A DNA stretch of 64,000 nucleotides from Nocardia sp. NBC_00508 (lineage in GTDB: Bacteria > Actinomycetota > Actinomycetes > Mycobacteriales > Mycobacteriaceae): the NCBI RefSeq assembly GCF_036346875.1, contig NZ_CP107852.1:5766001-5830000 (forward strand). Reading direction: 5' to 3'. Below are positions 15,170 to 24,643 of this stretch, in pieces. The stretch's first letter is position 1; every line of letters begins with the position of its first letter. The notes under the pieces were generated by a model. It was given only the letters and a program-made list of their open reading frames with translations. It was not told the origin of the DNA and searched no databases. Made by a program: the position numbers and the translations under genes.

Positions 15170-16459
15170 GTGGAACAGTTCGAACTCGCCACACTGGCGA
15201 ACTCGTGGTGGCAGGCGTTGCAGGCCGTCACGGGTGGCTCCGTGTTCGTTCCCGCCCCCGAGATTCTGCTGCTCGACCTGGTCGAGGAGCTGGTTTCCGG
15301 CCTGGAGGCCGAACCGTTCGACGCCGGTGTGGGTGCTCGCGTAGGCGCTGCGCTGGCCTCCGCCGGGTTCGTCGCCCCCGGCATCCCCAGCGCCTCCGCG
15401 CAGGCGCTGTTCGAATTGGCCGACCGCGCCCCGACCAGCGGCCGGCGGCTCGCGGCGCTGCTCGCCGCGATGGGGCAGGGGTACGAAGCGCACCTGCGCG
15501 CGCATGAGGAGCAGCCCGCGGAGGCGGCGGGTGAAGCGACCCGAGCAGCCGACGAACGGTTCCGCGTCGTCTTCGACAACGCCGCCATCGCGATCGCGAT
15601 CGGCGACACCGATGGGACGCTGCTGGACGCCAACCGCGGGCTGGCCGACATGATCGGCGTCCCGGTCGACACCCTGCGGGGAGTGTCGGTCTACGACTTC
15701 GCGCATCCCAATGACCGGGATGGCATCCGCACGCTGGTCTACGAGCGGCTGGTCCCGGCCGGGCAGGGCACGGTGCGGTTGGAGCAGCGGATTCGTCGCG
15801 CCGACGACAGCTATGGCTGGGCGGCGTTCGCCATCACCTTCGTCAAGGGTGCCGACGGGCACAGCGACTACCTGCTCGCGGTCGGCGAAGACGTGACCGA
15901 GCAGCACCGGATGCGCGAGGAGCTGCACCGGCAGGCCCGGCACGACCCGCTCACCGGCCTGCCGAACCGGCGGCATCTCATCGAACGGATCGACGAGATG
16001 ATCGCGAGCGCGGGCAATGGGGACCGCGCGGGGTTGTGTTTCGTCGACATCGATCGCTTCAAGCACGTCAACGACCGCTACGGCCATGGCACAGGTGACC
16101 AGATCCTCACCGCCGTGGCCGCGCGTTTGCAGGACAGTGTGCGTGGCTCGGGTTGTCTGATCGCCCGCATCGGCGGTGACGAGTTCGTCGCGCTGATCCC
16201 GCCGCCCGCCAGCGACCACCGGGTGGCCGCCGTGGCGAACAGCCTGCTCGAGGCCTTGGTCGATCCGATCATCGCGGGCGACCGGCGGCTACGCATGTCC
16301 ATCAGCATCGGCGCGGTCGTCACCGCGGTCGCGGGCGCCGATGCCGAATCGCTGCTCGATGCCGCCGACACGGGCCTCTACCGCGCCAAAGCCGATGGCA
16401 AGGGCCGGTGGGTGCTGCACATTCTCGACACGGATACCTCCCGGCAACCTGCGTTGTGA
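15170..16459 (+). CDS. PAS-GGDEF diguanylate cyclase
   Basis: A 429-residue protein. An N-terminal helical region (1-125) is followed by PAS (about 130-245; FRVVFDNAAIAIAIGDTDG, DFAHPNDRDG) and GGDEF (about 255-420; RHDPLTGLPNRRHLIERID, DIDRFKHVNDRYGHGTGDQ, ARIGGDEF). The intact GGDEF motif predicts c-di-GMP synthesis. The RxxD inhibitory site that normally precedes it is replaced by GSGC, so product feedback at that site should be absent. GTG 15170 was chosen for the GAGGGGG element 7 nt upstream; ATG 15152 is possible. No EAL domain is present. It is convergent with pknK. Confidence 0.87.
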   Translation: MEQFELATLANSWWQALQAVTGGSVFVPAPEILLLDLVEELVSGLEAEPFDAGVGARVGAALASAGFVAPGIPSASAQALFELADRAPTSGRRLAALLAAMGQGYEAHLRAHEEQPAEAAGEATRAADERFRVVFDNAAIAIAIGDTDGTLLDANRGLADMIGVPVDTLRGVSVYDFAHPNDRDGIRTLVYERLVPAGQGTVRLEQRIRRADDSYGWAAFAITFVKGADGHSDYLLAVGEDVTEQHRMREELHRQARHDPLTGLPNRRHLIERIDEMIASAGNGDRAGLCFVDIDRFKHVNDRYGHGTGDQILTAVAARLQDSVRGSGCLIARIGGDEFVALIPPPASDHRVAAVANSLLEALVDPIIAGDRRLRMSISIGAVVTAVAGADAESLLDAADTGLYRAKADGKGRWVLHILDTDTSRQPAL

Positions 16460-16485
16460 GCCGGTCGGGCGTCGGCAAGGATCGT

Positions 16486-19400
16486 TCAGCGTTCTGTCAA
16501 CCTGTGCAGGAAAGCTGGGGGGACGATCGGCCATTCGTCTTTCCAGAGTCCTTCGCGGAGGTCGTAATTCAGGGTGTGCAGCAGCGACGTGATCCACGTG
16601 CCTTCATCGAGCAGCGGTCGGATGAGGCCGATGTCGGCGTGTTTGGCCACCACCGGCACCAGGGCGTCCTTCGCCGCGTCGGTCCTTCCGGCCGCCGCGA
16701 GGCAGGAGGCGAGCAGCAGCTGCGCCTGCGCCGCGGCTCGCGGGCGTCGAGTGGTGTCGATGGCGTCGCGCAACTGCTGGGCGCGTGCGACCGCGGCCGC
16801 CGCCCGTTTCGCTGCTCCGGACCGCAGCAGCATCCGGATCGCGGAATCCTCGCGCATTTCCGCGGCCATCGTCGCGATGCCGTCTTCACCAGCAGGCGGT
16901 TCGGTGACGTATGTCGCGGTGAGTCCGAGCCGCACCTGCTCGTTGGCGATCCGGGTGGCCAGCCGCGGCAGCTTCAGGGCACGCGCGGCCTCCGCGCCTT
17001 CGTCCAGGCGGCGCGCGGCGGCCGCGAGGTCACCGCGCAGGGCCTTGATCCTGGCTCCGGTGGCGTAGGCGGCCATCATGAATTCGACCGGCCCGCCCTC
17101 GGTGCCCAGCCGCCCCGCCTCGTCCAGCAGACGTTCCGCGGCGGCGAGCTGGTCGCGTTCATAGAGCAATTCGCCGAGTAGAGCGCTTGCCAACCGTGCG
17201 GCGTAGGACTGCGGGCCCGACGAGGTGGTGGCGATGTGCAGCGCGGTGCGGAAGCTGCGTTCCGCCGCGGCGACGTCGAGCTGTTCCCGCGCCGCGATGC
17301 CGACCAGGCTATGGCTGTACATCAGGCTGAACGTGTTGCGGGTCTCCCGGTAGTACGGGGCTGCCCAGTCATGCCATTCGCGTGCTCTGTCGTACTCGAA
17401 CCGGCAACGCGCGGAGAACGAGGCGAGGTTGGCGGCCGCGCCCAGTGCCCACGGCCCCAGCGTGTCGGCGCGGGCCAGGCATCGGGTGACCACGGAGTCC
17501 ACGCCTTCCGGGCGGTCGGCGAACACGTGCTCCACACACTCGATGAGATCGGCCTCGACCGCGACATCGGGATCGGGCTCCGGTGACTTCTCGAGTGACG
17601 CCCGGACCAGCCGCAATGCGGCGTGCAGGTCGGTGGTTCGCCGCAGGAGAGCGTTCGTCCACGCGACACCGATCTGTAGTTGCGGGCGTGCGCAGGCTTC
17701 CGCCGGTGGAAGTTTGGCGACCAGGCCGAGGAAGGTCGCGAGCTGGCCGTCTTGTACCAAGGCGCGGGCCTTCGCCTCGAGGAAGTCGACGGCCTTCTTC
17801 TCGTCGCCGCATGCCAGCGCGTGATCGATGGCTTCGCTGAGCATTTCGTGCTCGGCGAACCAGGAGGCCGCGGCACGATGCAGTTCGGCCACCTGCTCGG
17901 CATGGTCCCGTTCGAGTCGCTGCCGGAGGAACTCCGCGAACAGATGGTGGTAGCGGAACCATTCACCGCCTTCGTCGATCCGGCGCAGGAACAGATTGCG
18001 GCGTTCGAGGTTCTCCAGCACGGCCTGACCGTGCGGCTTGCCGGTCAGCGCGGTCGCCAGGCTCCCGCAGATCCGTTCTGGTAGCGAGGTTTTGAGTAGC
18101 ACATCGAGCAGATCCGGCTCGACGGTGTCGAGCACGTTCTCGGCCAGGTATTCGCCGATGGTGTGATGGCGGCCGGACAGGTGAGAGATCAGCGTCGCGG
18201 GGTCAGGGTGCTCGCGCAGCGACAGCGAAGCCAGCTGCAATCCGGCCGCCCAGCCTTCGGTGCAGTCGCGCAGCTCGGCGCTCTCCTTGTCGGCCAGCGC
18301 GACACCGCTCTGCTCGGCGAGGAACGCGCGCGCTTCCTCGGCGTCGAAACGCAATGCGGCGGCATCGATTTCGACGATCTCATGGCGAACGCGCATGGTG
18401 CCGAGCGGCAAACTCTCCAGCGATCGGCTGGTCAGAATGATCTGCAGGTGCTGCGAGCCCTGCTCGACCAGGAAATGCAAGGCGTCGACGGCGGCCGGGT
18501 CGGTGACCCGATCCCAGTCGTCGATGACGAGCGCGAACCGATCACCGCGTTCCTGGATGCTGTTGATCAGCGTGCTGAGCACATAGCGTGCGGCGTTGTC
18601 GTCACCCTCTTCGAGTATCCGCGCCAACTGGGGCGCCAGCTCCGGGCTCGCCCGGTTGAACGCCTCGATCAGGTGGGTGAGGAACCAGACCACGTTGCTG
18701 TCGTCGCGGTCGGCGTTCAACCACGCCACCGTGACACCGTCGGTTTCGGCGAGACGCTTGGCCCACTGGGCCGCCAGCGTGCTCTTGCCGAACCCGGCGG
18801 GGGCATGGATGACGGCAAGCCGTGGTCGCGGCTCGGTCTGCAACGCGTCCATCAGGCGGTCGCGCCGGACCAGCGGCCGGGAGGACATCGCCGGGCGGAA
18901 CTTCGTCTCGGGCGTGGGCGGCGTCTTGGGGTGGGCCGAGGGGTGCCTCGCCGTGGCGGCCATCGGCCGCGTGCTGAGGTCCTCCTGTATCGAGACCGCA
19001 TGGTCGACGGTCGGCAGGGTCATGTTCTCGATCGGCAGGCCGTTGTCGCGCTGGATACCGCGCAGCGACTCCCCGAACGCGGTGGCCGAGCGGGGACGGT
19101 TCGCCGGTTCCTGCGACATACTGGCCTCGATGGCGGCGCAGACGTCGTCGGGGATGCCTCCGGGACGCAGATCCGGGAGCGGATCGGCGGCGATCCGCAG
19201 GAACTGGGCGACGATCTGCTCGCCGGAACGGCGTTCGTACGCCGCGTGGCCGGTGATCATGGCGAACAGCGTCGCGCCGAGCCCATAGACGTCGGAGGCG
19301 ACCGAAGGAACCCCCGAGCGCAGGACCTCCGGCGCGGTGAATGCCGGGGAACCGGTCACCACTCCGGCCGCGGTCTCGAAACCGCCTTCGACACGGGCGA

Positions 19401-19914
19401 TCCCGAAGTCGGTGAGCTGCGGCTCGCCGTAGTCGGTGAGCAGGACGTTGTCCGGCTTGATGTCGCGATGCAGAATCCCGGCGCGATGCGCGGTCTCCAG
19501 GGCCCCGGCCAGCTTGATGGTGATCCCGATGGCCTCTTGCCATGGCAGGAAATTCTCTCGGCGGATGCGGTTGGCCAGGGAACCCTGCGAGTGATACGGC
19601 ATCACCAGATAGGGGCGTCCGCTGTCGGTGGTGCCCACGTGCAGGATCGGCACGATGTTCGGGTGGCCGGACAGCGCGCCCATCGCCTGCTGCTCGCGCA
19701 GGAACCGCTCGACATTCTCCGGCTCCAGATCCGGCCGTCCGGTGAGGACCTTGACCGCGACGCTGCGATTCAGCGCGCGCTGCCGACAGCGGTAGACGAC
19801 GCCGAAACCGCCCTTGCCGATCACTTGCGGGTCGTCGAGACCCGCGCCCTCCAGTTCCTGCTCGATATCTGGAGGCCGATCGCGCTCTGTGGCGAACGGG
19901 TCCGAACCAGCCAT
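16486..19914 (-). CDS. pknK: PknK-type Ser/Thr kinase with MalT-like NTPase and helical repeats
   Basis: A 1142-residue protein, close to the ~1110 of M. tuberculosis PknK. The kinase domain covers about residues 25-285, with the lysine in VAVKVL (K55), catalytic HRDIKPDN (D151), DFG (D169) and TAPE. A Pro-rich linker follows, then a MalT/STAND NTPase with Walker A APAGFGKST (about 371-379) and Walker B LVIDDWD, and a C-terminal half of TPR-like helices. No LuxR DNA-binding domain is seen. No transmembrane segment is present, so this is a soluble kinase, as known for PknK. In mycobacteria PknK slows translation and growth; that role here is inferred. It is divergent from an amidohydrolase gene. 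Confidence 0.87.
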   Translation of the reverse strand: MAGSDPFATERDRPPDIEQELEGAGLDDPQVIGKGGFGVVYRCRQRALNRSVAVKVLTGRPDLEPENVERFLREQQAMGALSGHPNIVPILHVGTTDSGRPYLVMPYHSQGSLANRIRRENFLPWQEAIGITIKLAGALETAHRAGILHRDIKPDNVLLTDYGEPQLTDFGIARVEGGFETAAGVVTGSPAFTAPEVLRSGVPSVASDVYGLGATLFAMITGHAAYERRSGEQIVAQFLRIAADPLPDLRPGGIPDDVCAAIEASMSQEPANRPRSATAFGESLRGIQRDNGLPIENMTLPTVDHAVSIQEDLSTRPMAATARHPSAHPKTPPTPETKFRPAMSSRPLVRRDRLMDALQTEPRPRLAVIHAPAGFGKSTLAAQWAKRLAETDGVTVAWLNADRDDSNVVWFLTHLIEAFNRASPELAPQLARILEEGDDNAARYVLSTLINSIQERGDRFALVIDDWDRVTDPAAVDALHFLVEQGSQHLQIILTSRSLESLPLGTMRVRHEIVEIDAAALRFDAEEARAFLAEQSGVALADKESAELRDCTEGWAAGLQLASLSLREHPDPATLISHLSGRHHTIGEYLAENVLDTVEPDLLDVLLKTSLPERICGSLATALTGKPHGQAVLENLERRNLFLRRIDEGGEWFRYHHLFAEFLRQRLERDHAEQVAELHRAAASWFAEHEMLSEAIDHALACGDEKKAVDFLEAKARALVQDGQLATFLGLVAKLPPAEACARPQLQIGVAWTNALLRRTTDLHAALRLVRASLEKSPEPDPDVAVEADLIECVEHVFADRPEGVDSVVTRCLARADTLGPWALGAAANLASFSARCRFEYDRAREWHDWAAPYYRETRNTFSLMYSHSLVGIAAREQLDVAAAERSFRTALHIATTSSGPQSYAARLASALLGELLYERDQLAAAERLLDEAGRLGTEGGPVEFMMAAYATGARIKALRGDLAAAARRLDEGAEAARALKLPRLATRIANEQVRLGLTATYVTEPPAGEDGIATMAAEMREDSAIRMLLRSGAAKRAAAAVARAQQLRDAIDTTRRPRAAAQAQLLLASCLAAAGRTDAAKDALVPVVAKHADIGLIRPLLDEGTWITSLLHTLNYDLREGLWKDEWPIVPPAFLHRLTER

Positions 19915-20050
19915 TGCCCTGCTCTGCCTCGGGTGTCTACGGTCCTGCGATAGATACCCAGTTTATGCCTGGCGAACCTTCCGGTTTGGTTATTGCGAGT
20001 GCGGTAACCGGGAGGCGATCCATCCCGATGCGACGAACAGGATCACGCAG

Positions 20051-20866
20051 ATGACCATTGACGTCTGGGCGCAACACCCTACGCAGAGGTTCCTCGCCCA
20101 CGACATGTTCGCCTCGCTGCGGCGGTGGACCGGCGCCACCATCCCGACCGGCGACATCCCGCTGATGGTCACCTTGGATGCGATGGATGCCGCGGGCGTC
20201 GACCAAGCGCTGATCTCGGCCTGGCACGCGCCGGACGGGATTCTCATCTCCAACGACGAGGTCGCGGCATGGGCCGCCGAGGCGCCGGAGCGTCTGTTCC
20301 CCGTCGCGTCGGTGGATCTGCGCAGGCCGATGGACGCGGTGCGGGAACTGCGCCGCCGCGCCGGACAAGGATTCAAGGGCTTGCGGGTGCTGCCGTGGTT
20401 GTGGGAGCTTCCGCCGACCGATCGTCGCTTCTATCCGCTGTTCGCGGCCTGTGTCGACCTCGGGCTCCCGTTCTGTACGCAGGTGGGACACACCGGTCCG
20501 CTGCGGCCGTCGGAGACCGGTCGCCCCATCCCGTATATCGATCAGGTCGCGCTCGACTTTCCGGAACTGACCATCGTGTGCGGACATATCGGCTATCCGT
20601 GGACGGAGGAAATGATCGCCGTCGCGCGCAAGCACGAGAACGTCGTCATCGACACCTCGGCGTACACGACGAAACGTCTTCCCGCGGAGCTGGTCTCATA
20701 CCTCGAGTCCGGTAGTGGCCGCCGCAAGGTGCTGTTCGGCACGAACTACCCGATGATCTTCCCGCAGCACGCGCTCGACGGCCTCGACGCTCTCGGCCTC
20801 GACGATGAAACACGCGAGCTGTACCTGGATGGCAACGCCCGTCGCGTGTTCGGGCTGACGGGTTGA
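20051..20866 (+). CDS. Amidohydrolase-2 family protein
   Basis: A 271-residue TIM-barrel hydrolase of the ACMSD-like amidohydrolase-2 group. Visible pieces are the N-terminal MTIDVWAQHPT (relatives usually have D-x-H-x-H, here only partly kept), KGLRVLPWLW, CTQVGHTGP, VCGHIGYPW with a metal-type histidine, and DTSAY...VLFGTNYPM near the end. The first metal-binding HxH is missing (W-A-Q-H), so catalysis may differ from classic members. ATG 20051 has AGGATC upstream. The substrate is unknown; no obvious pathway partner is adjacent. Confidence 0.78.
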   Translation: MTIDVWAQHPTQRFLAHDMFASLRRWTGATIPTGDIPLMVTLDAMDAAGVDQALISAWHAPDGILISNDEVAAWAAEAPERLFPVASVDLRRPMDAVRELRRRAGQGFKGLRVLPWLWELPPTDRRFYPLFAACVDLGLPFCTQVGHTGPLRPSETGRPIPYIDQVALDFPELTIVCGHIGYPWTEEMIAVARKHENVVIDTSAYTTKRLPAELVSYLESGSGRRKVLFGTNYPMIFPQHALDGLDALGLDDETRELYLDGNARRVFGLTG

Positions 20867-21042
20867 CCCGCAACAGCTGGGCCGAGCGATTCCGCCGACG
20901 GCTCGGACGACGGCATGTCGCGCGGTCTGCCGCGGCCGCGGGCCATAGGATGCCTCGGCACGCCGGAGTCGCCTCGCGCTCGAGCCGGAGCACTCCACGA
21001 TCCGTGGCGTCACTCGGCCGGTTCACTTTGTGAGGAGGTCAC

Positions 21043-21423
21043 ATGCTCTGGGTGGTCCAGGCACTGGCGGTCGCGGCCGCCCTACTCCACGTCGGCATCT
21101 TCGTCATGGAGTCCGTGCGGTTCACTGATCCCAAGGTGTACAAGGGAATCTTTCAGATGGCTGATGGCGAGATGCCCGCGGCGCGGACGTGGGCGTTCAA
21201 CCAAGGCTTCTACAACCTGTTCCTCGCGGTGACGGCACTGGTGGGCGTGGCGCTCCTGCGGTCGGTGCCGGAGGCGGGGTGGGCGCTGGTATTGACGGGA
21301 TGCGGGTCGATGCTGGCCGCCGCGGTGGTTCTGGTCGCCCACGACCGCCGGTTCGCCAGGGGCGCAGTGATCCAAGGCACGCTGCCCGCGCTGACGCTGC
21401 TGGCCGCTCTGACCCAGCTGTGA
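21043..21423 (+). CDS. DUF1304 small membrane protein
   Basis: A 126-residue protein with four hydrophobic segments. It has the family pattern HVGIFVMESVRFTDPKVYK near residue 16 and NQGFYNLFLA near residue 55. It should be an integral cytoplasmic-membrane protein of unknown role. GAGGAGGT precedes the ATG, making the start firm. It stands alone, 176 nt after the amidohydrolase. Confidence 0.88.
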   Translation: MLWVVQALAVAAALLHVGIFVMESVRFTDPKVYKGIFQMADGEMPAARTWAFNQGFYNLFLAVTALVGVALLRSVPEAGWALVLTGCGSMLAAAVVLVAHDRRFARGAVIQGTLPALTLLAALTQL

Positions 21424-21832
21424 GTCGAATGGCCGGCTCTGGTGCGACGCTGCGGCATTGCTGGCGAAGTGGCGATCTCGACCACCACTGACGAACCGAG
21501 GCCCGCAGAGGGCGCGGCGAGCGATGGCGGGAGTAGCGATGAGCGGAGTTGCCCTGGTCGGATTCGGTTACCGGATTCGGCCGTCGCCGGGCGGCGGTGC
21601 CGCGGCCAAGCGGACGCCGAAATCGATTGCGGTCGGTGCGCTCTGGGCATTTCGCGGCATCAGGAGCCCTTGACCGCAGAAGGGCGGACGCAATCTTGCG
21701 TTCTTGCACCTGTACGTGCATGATCCAGCTAACCTAGTTGTGACAACCGATCCGATGACCGGGATAACCGAATCGAGAGCCAATCATGTTGGTACAAAGA
21801 GCGTTGGTGTCGGGTGAATTCGGAGTAGGGCG
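21424..21832. other. 409-bp region, likely regulatory, no gene
   Basis: No supported reading frame. At 21705-21720 there is a short palindrome TGCAC-N6-GTGCA, and the following ~100 bases are relatively AT-rich, suggesting that the promoter of the DUF4254 gene lies here. Confidence 0.4.
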
Positions 21833-22276
21833 GTGAGCGCGCCGACGGTTGGCGCATTGCCGACCGCGCCGCAATTATTGTGTGCCTTCCAGGGACGCCG
21901 TTTCCAAGATCGGGAACTGCTACGGTCCGCACACGCGCTCGCCGAGCTACATCAGCGCCGCGCCGAGCTGAAGGACGTCGCACTCATCGCCGAAATCGAC
22001 TGCAGGCGTGAGGAACTCGTCGATGACATCAACGACTGGGTGGCGCAGGAGATGCCGCAGCACCGCAATGGGGCTTCGCTGCACACCGAGAGCCTCGGCG
22101 CGGTGGTGGACCGGATGGCGCGGAGCTGGGTGGACGCGAATCAGGTCATCGATAGCGAAGGCGCGCGAAGCGACAATACCCACAAACATTGGTATCAGCT
22201 GGCCGAACTCGTCGACGGTTACACTGATCTGGTAACCGACGTGGCCGGTGGCCGCCGCCGTCTGCCCGAGCAGTGA
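21833..22276 (+). CDS. DUF4254 protein (paralogue 2)
   Basis: A 147-residue helical protein homologous to the 9114-9566 product: both share LxELHQRRAE/LHRTRER, an IDCRREELVDDINDWV-like helix, VVDRMARSWVDA and QLAELVDGYTDLVTDV followed by RRLPE near the end. The function of DUF4254 is unknown. GTG 21833 is preceded by GGAG. It stands alone between regions with no coding capacity. Two solitary copies 12 kb apart suggest small free-standing genes rather than operon members. Confidence 0.8.
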   Translation: MSAPTVGALPTAPQLLCAFQGRRFQDRELLRSAHALAELHQRRAELKDVALIAEIDCRREELVDDINDWVAQEMPQHRNGASLHTESLGAVVDRMARSWVDANQVIDSEGARSDNTHKHWYQLAELVDGYTDLVTDVAGGRRRLPEQ

Positions 22277-22614
22277 TGCCCCGACGATGATCTCGTCGCG
22301 ACGGTGGTCTCGTCCGCGATAGTGACATTGCCCCGCAGCGTCATTTGTCCGACTGGCCACGTCCGCGCCGTGCTCGCACCCTGCACATCATCGCGGACGA
22401 TCTCGCCAACACGTCGCGCCGCGCGGCACCCGGCCTGCGGTGCCGAGTCATTTGACCAGTAACTTCACCCCAGGGCGGCCGCCGGCACAGTGACGGCGGG
22501 CGCAACGGGGCGCCCCGCCCGGCGTGCCGCGTGGTCGACTGGCACGGCACGTCCGCCACGGATCCCGCTGTACGACAATCACTCCGCCGTGTGCGGGACA
22601 ACGGCGCGGGCCCG
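22277..22614. other. Intergenic region with GC-rich hairpin
   Basis: No gene is supported. At 22495-22519 GGCGGGCGC can pair with GGCGCCCCGCC (one bulge), between convergent genes, so it may terminate transcription from one or both sides. Confidence 0.4.
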
Positions 22615-23625
22615 TCAGCGCACCTGCGGGGCGACCTTCGTGCCGAGCAGCTCGATGGTGTGCAAGACCTTTTCGTGCGGCAGGGTGCCGACGCTGGTGT
22701 GCAGCATGAAGCGGTCCAAGCCGAGCGTTTCACCTACCGCGGCGACCTTTTCGGCGACGTAGTCGGGTGTGCCGACGAACAGCGAACCTCCCGGTGCGCG
22801 CAACGCGTCGAACTGAGCGCGGGTCATGGGACCCCAGCCGCGTTCACGCCCGATGGTGCTCATCGCCAACGCGTACGGCTCGTAGAAGTCGGCGACGGCT
22901 TGCTCGTCGGTGTCCGCGACGTACCCGTGCGCGTGCACCGCGACCGCCTGCTTCGGGTGCCCCGCCTGTTCCAGAGCACGGTGGTAGAGGTCGACCAGCG
23001 GTGCAAACCGGGCCGGCTGTCCGCCGATGATCGCGATGGCCAGCGGAAGGCCGAGCAGTCCTGCGCGGATTACCGACTCGGGGCTGCCGCCCACCGCGAT
23101 CCAGACCGGCAGGGGCCGGTGGTCGGTGCGCGGGTAGACGACGGCGTCGCGCAGCGGCGGACGGAATCTGCCGCTCCAGGTGACCGGCTCGTCTTGCCGA
23201 ATGTGCAGCAGCAGCGCCAGCTTCTCGTCGAAGAGTTCGTCGTAGTCGGCCAGGTCGTAGCCGAACAGCGGGAACGATTCGGTGAACGAGCCGCGCCCTG
23301 CCATGAGCTCGGCGCGACCCGCGGACAGGCCGTCCAGCGTGGCGAAGTCCTGGTAAACGCGGACCGGATCGTCCGAGCTCAACACGCTGACCGCGCTGGT
23401 GAGCCGGATCCGCTCGGTGCGGGACGCGATCGCCGCGAGCACGATCGCGGGCGCGGAGGCGGCGAAGTCCTTGCGGTGGTGTTCACCGACCCCGTAGACG
23501 TCGAGTCCGGCCTGCTCGGTGGCGACGGCCTCCGCGACCACTTCGCGCAGCCGCTCGGCCGCGGTCGGTGCGGGCCGGTCGCCGACGGGGTAGAGCTCGG
23601 CGAAAGTCGTGAGTCCCAGTTCCAC
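22615..23625 (-). CDS. LLM-class flavin-dependent oxidoreductase
   Basis: A 336-residue luciferase-like monooxygenase: MELGLTTFAEL start, YGVGEHHRKDF near residue 45, SAVSVLSSDDPVRVYQDFATLD, RAELMAGRGSFTESF, and the VGTPDYVAEK segment near the C-terminus. Members use FMN or F420 to oxidise small substrates; the EHH motif is typical of the FMN-dependent VFA-like group. The GTG start at 23625 has AAAGAGG upstream. It diverges from the methionine aminopeptidase gene with 117 nt between. The substrate is unknown. Confidence 0.87.
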   Translation of the reverse strand: MELGLTTFAELYPVGDRPAPTAAERLREVVAEAVATEQAGLDVYGVGEHHRKDFAASAPAIVLAAIASRTERIRLTSAVSVLSSDDPVRVYQDFATLDGLSAGRAELMAGRGSFTESFPLFGYDLADYDELFDEKLALLLHIRQDEPVTWSGRFRPPLRDAVVYPRTDHRPLPVWIAVGGSPESVIRAGLLGLPLAIAIIGGQPARFAPLVDLYHRALEQAGHPKQAVAVHAHGYVADTDEQAVADFYEPYALAMSTIGRERGWGPMTRAQFDALRAPGGSLFVGTPDYVAEKVAAVGETLGLDRFMLHTSVGTLPHEKVLHTIELLGTKVAPQVR

Positions 23626-23729
23626 GGTTCGAGCCTCTTTCGAGTTGTTTCGATGTCAACCAATTCTGTAAACGGACCGCGGTCCGAGACTATTCCGGCT
23701 GGGTCTCGGCATCCATCCGACCGTCCCAT

Positions 23730-23735
23730 TACGCT
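23730..23735 (+). promoter_or_regulatory. -10 box of leaderless map gene
   Basis: TACGCT ends 7 nt before the ATG at 23743; no ribosome site is present. Confidence 0.5.
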
Positions 23736-23742
23736 GTTCGCT

Positions 23743-24606
23743 ATGTCTGTCCGCACCCGCAAGCCGCTTGTCCCCGGCACGCTGTCGCCTACCCGTGAAG
23801 TCGCGCGCGCGATCGAGCGCCCGGAGTACGCGTGGAAGAAGACCGCCAACGAGGGGCGTGAGCCCTGGGTGCAGACCGCGGAGACGATCGAGCAGATGCG
23901 GATCGCGGGCAAGATCGCCGCGCAGGCGCTGGCGGAGGCGGGCAAGGCGGTCGCGCCCGGCGTCACCACCGACGAGCTGGATCGCATCGCGCACGAGTAT
24001 CTGTGTGACCACGGGGCGTATCCGTCGACCCTCGGCTACAAGGGATTTCCGAAGTCGTGCTGCACCTCGCTGAACGAGGTGATCTGCCACGGTATCCCGG
24101 ACTCCACCGTGATCGAGGACGGCGACATCGTCAATATCGACGTCACGGCCTACATCCACGGCGTACACGGCGATACCAACAGGACCTTCCTCGCCGGTGA
24201 CGTCGACGAGGAGGTGCGCCTGCTCGTCGAGCGGACCGAGGAGGCCACCATGCGGGCCATCAAGGCGGTCCGGCCGGGTCGCGCGCTCAACGTGATCGGG
24301 CGGGTCATCGAGTCCTATGCCAACCGTTTCGGCTACGGCGTGGTGCGCGACTTCACCGGCCACGGCGTCGGCCCCACCTTCCACAGCGGCCTGGTCGTCC
24401 TGCACTACGACCAGCCTTCGGTGGAGACCGTCATCGAACCGGGCATGACGTTCACCATCGAGCCGATGATCAATCTCGGCGGCATCGATTACGAGATCTG
24501 GGACGACGGCTGGACCGTCGTCACCAAGGATCGCAAGTGGACCGCGCAGTTCGAGCACACCCTGGTCGTCACCGAGTCCGGGACCGAGATCCTGACCTTG
24601 CCGTGA
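23743..24606 (+). CDS. map: Methionine aminopeptidase type I
   Basis: A 287-residue enzyme that removes the initiator methionine from new proteins. Metal ligands are recognisable: H in CHGIPDS, D in NIDVTAY, D in GDTNRTF, H in GHGVG, E in TIEPM and E in QFEHTL. The N-terminal ~40 residues (KPLVPGTLSPTREV, RPEYAWK) form the extension typical of the actinobacterial long form (MapB in M. tuberculosis). The ATG at 23743 follows a -10 box with leaderless spacing. cobQ starts 37 nt downstream, so some read-through is likely. Confidence 0.93.
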   Translation: MSVRTRKPLVPGTLSPTREVARAIERPEYAWKKTANEGREPWVQTAETIEQMRIAGKIAAQALAEAGKAVAPGVTTDELDRIAHEYLCDHGAYPSTLGYKGFPKSCCTSLNEVICHGIPDSTVIEDGDIVNIDVTAYIHGVHGDTNRTFLAGDVDEEVRLLVERTEEATMRAIKAVRPGRALNVIGRVIESYANRFGYGVVRDFTGHGVGPTFHSGLVVLHYDQPSVETVIEPGMTFTIEPMINLGGIDYEIWDDGWTVVTKDRKWTAQFEHTLVVTESGTEILTLP

Positions 24607-24643
24607 CCAGCCTCGTCGTGGTCCACGGTGGGCGTGGTGTGCG

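Noticed and set aside
18163..19953. 596-codon open frame on the strand opposite to pknK
   Set aside because: Arg/Gly-rich shadow of the strongly supported PknK frame; no family pattern and no ribosome site.
22531..23742. Long N-terminal extension of methionine aminopeptidase
   Set aside because: The upstream codons are the reverse of the LLM-oxidoreductase gene; the true start is ATG 23743 with a leaderless promoter.
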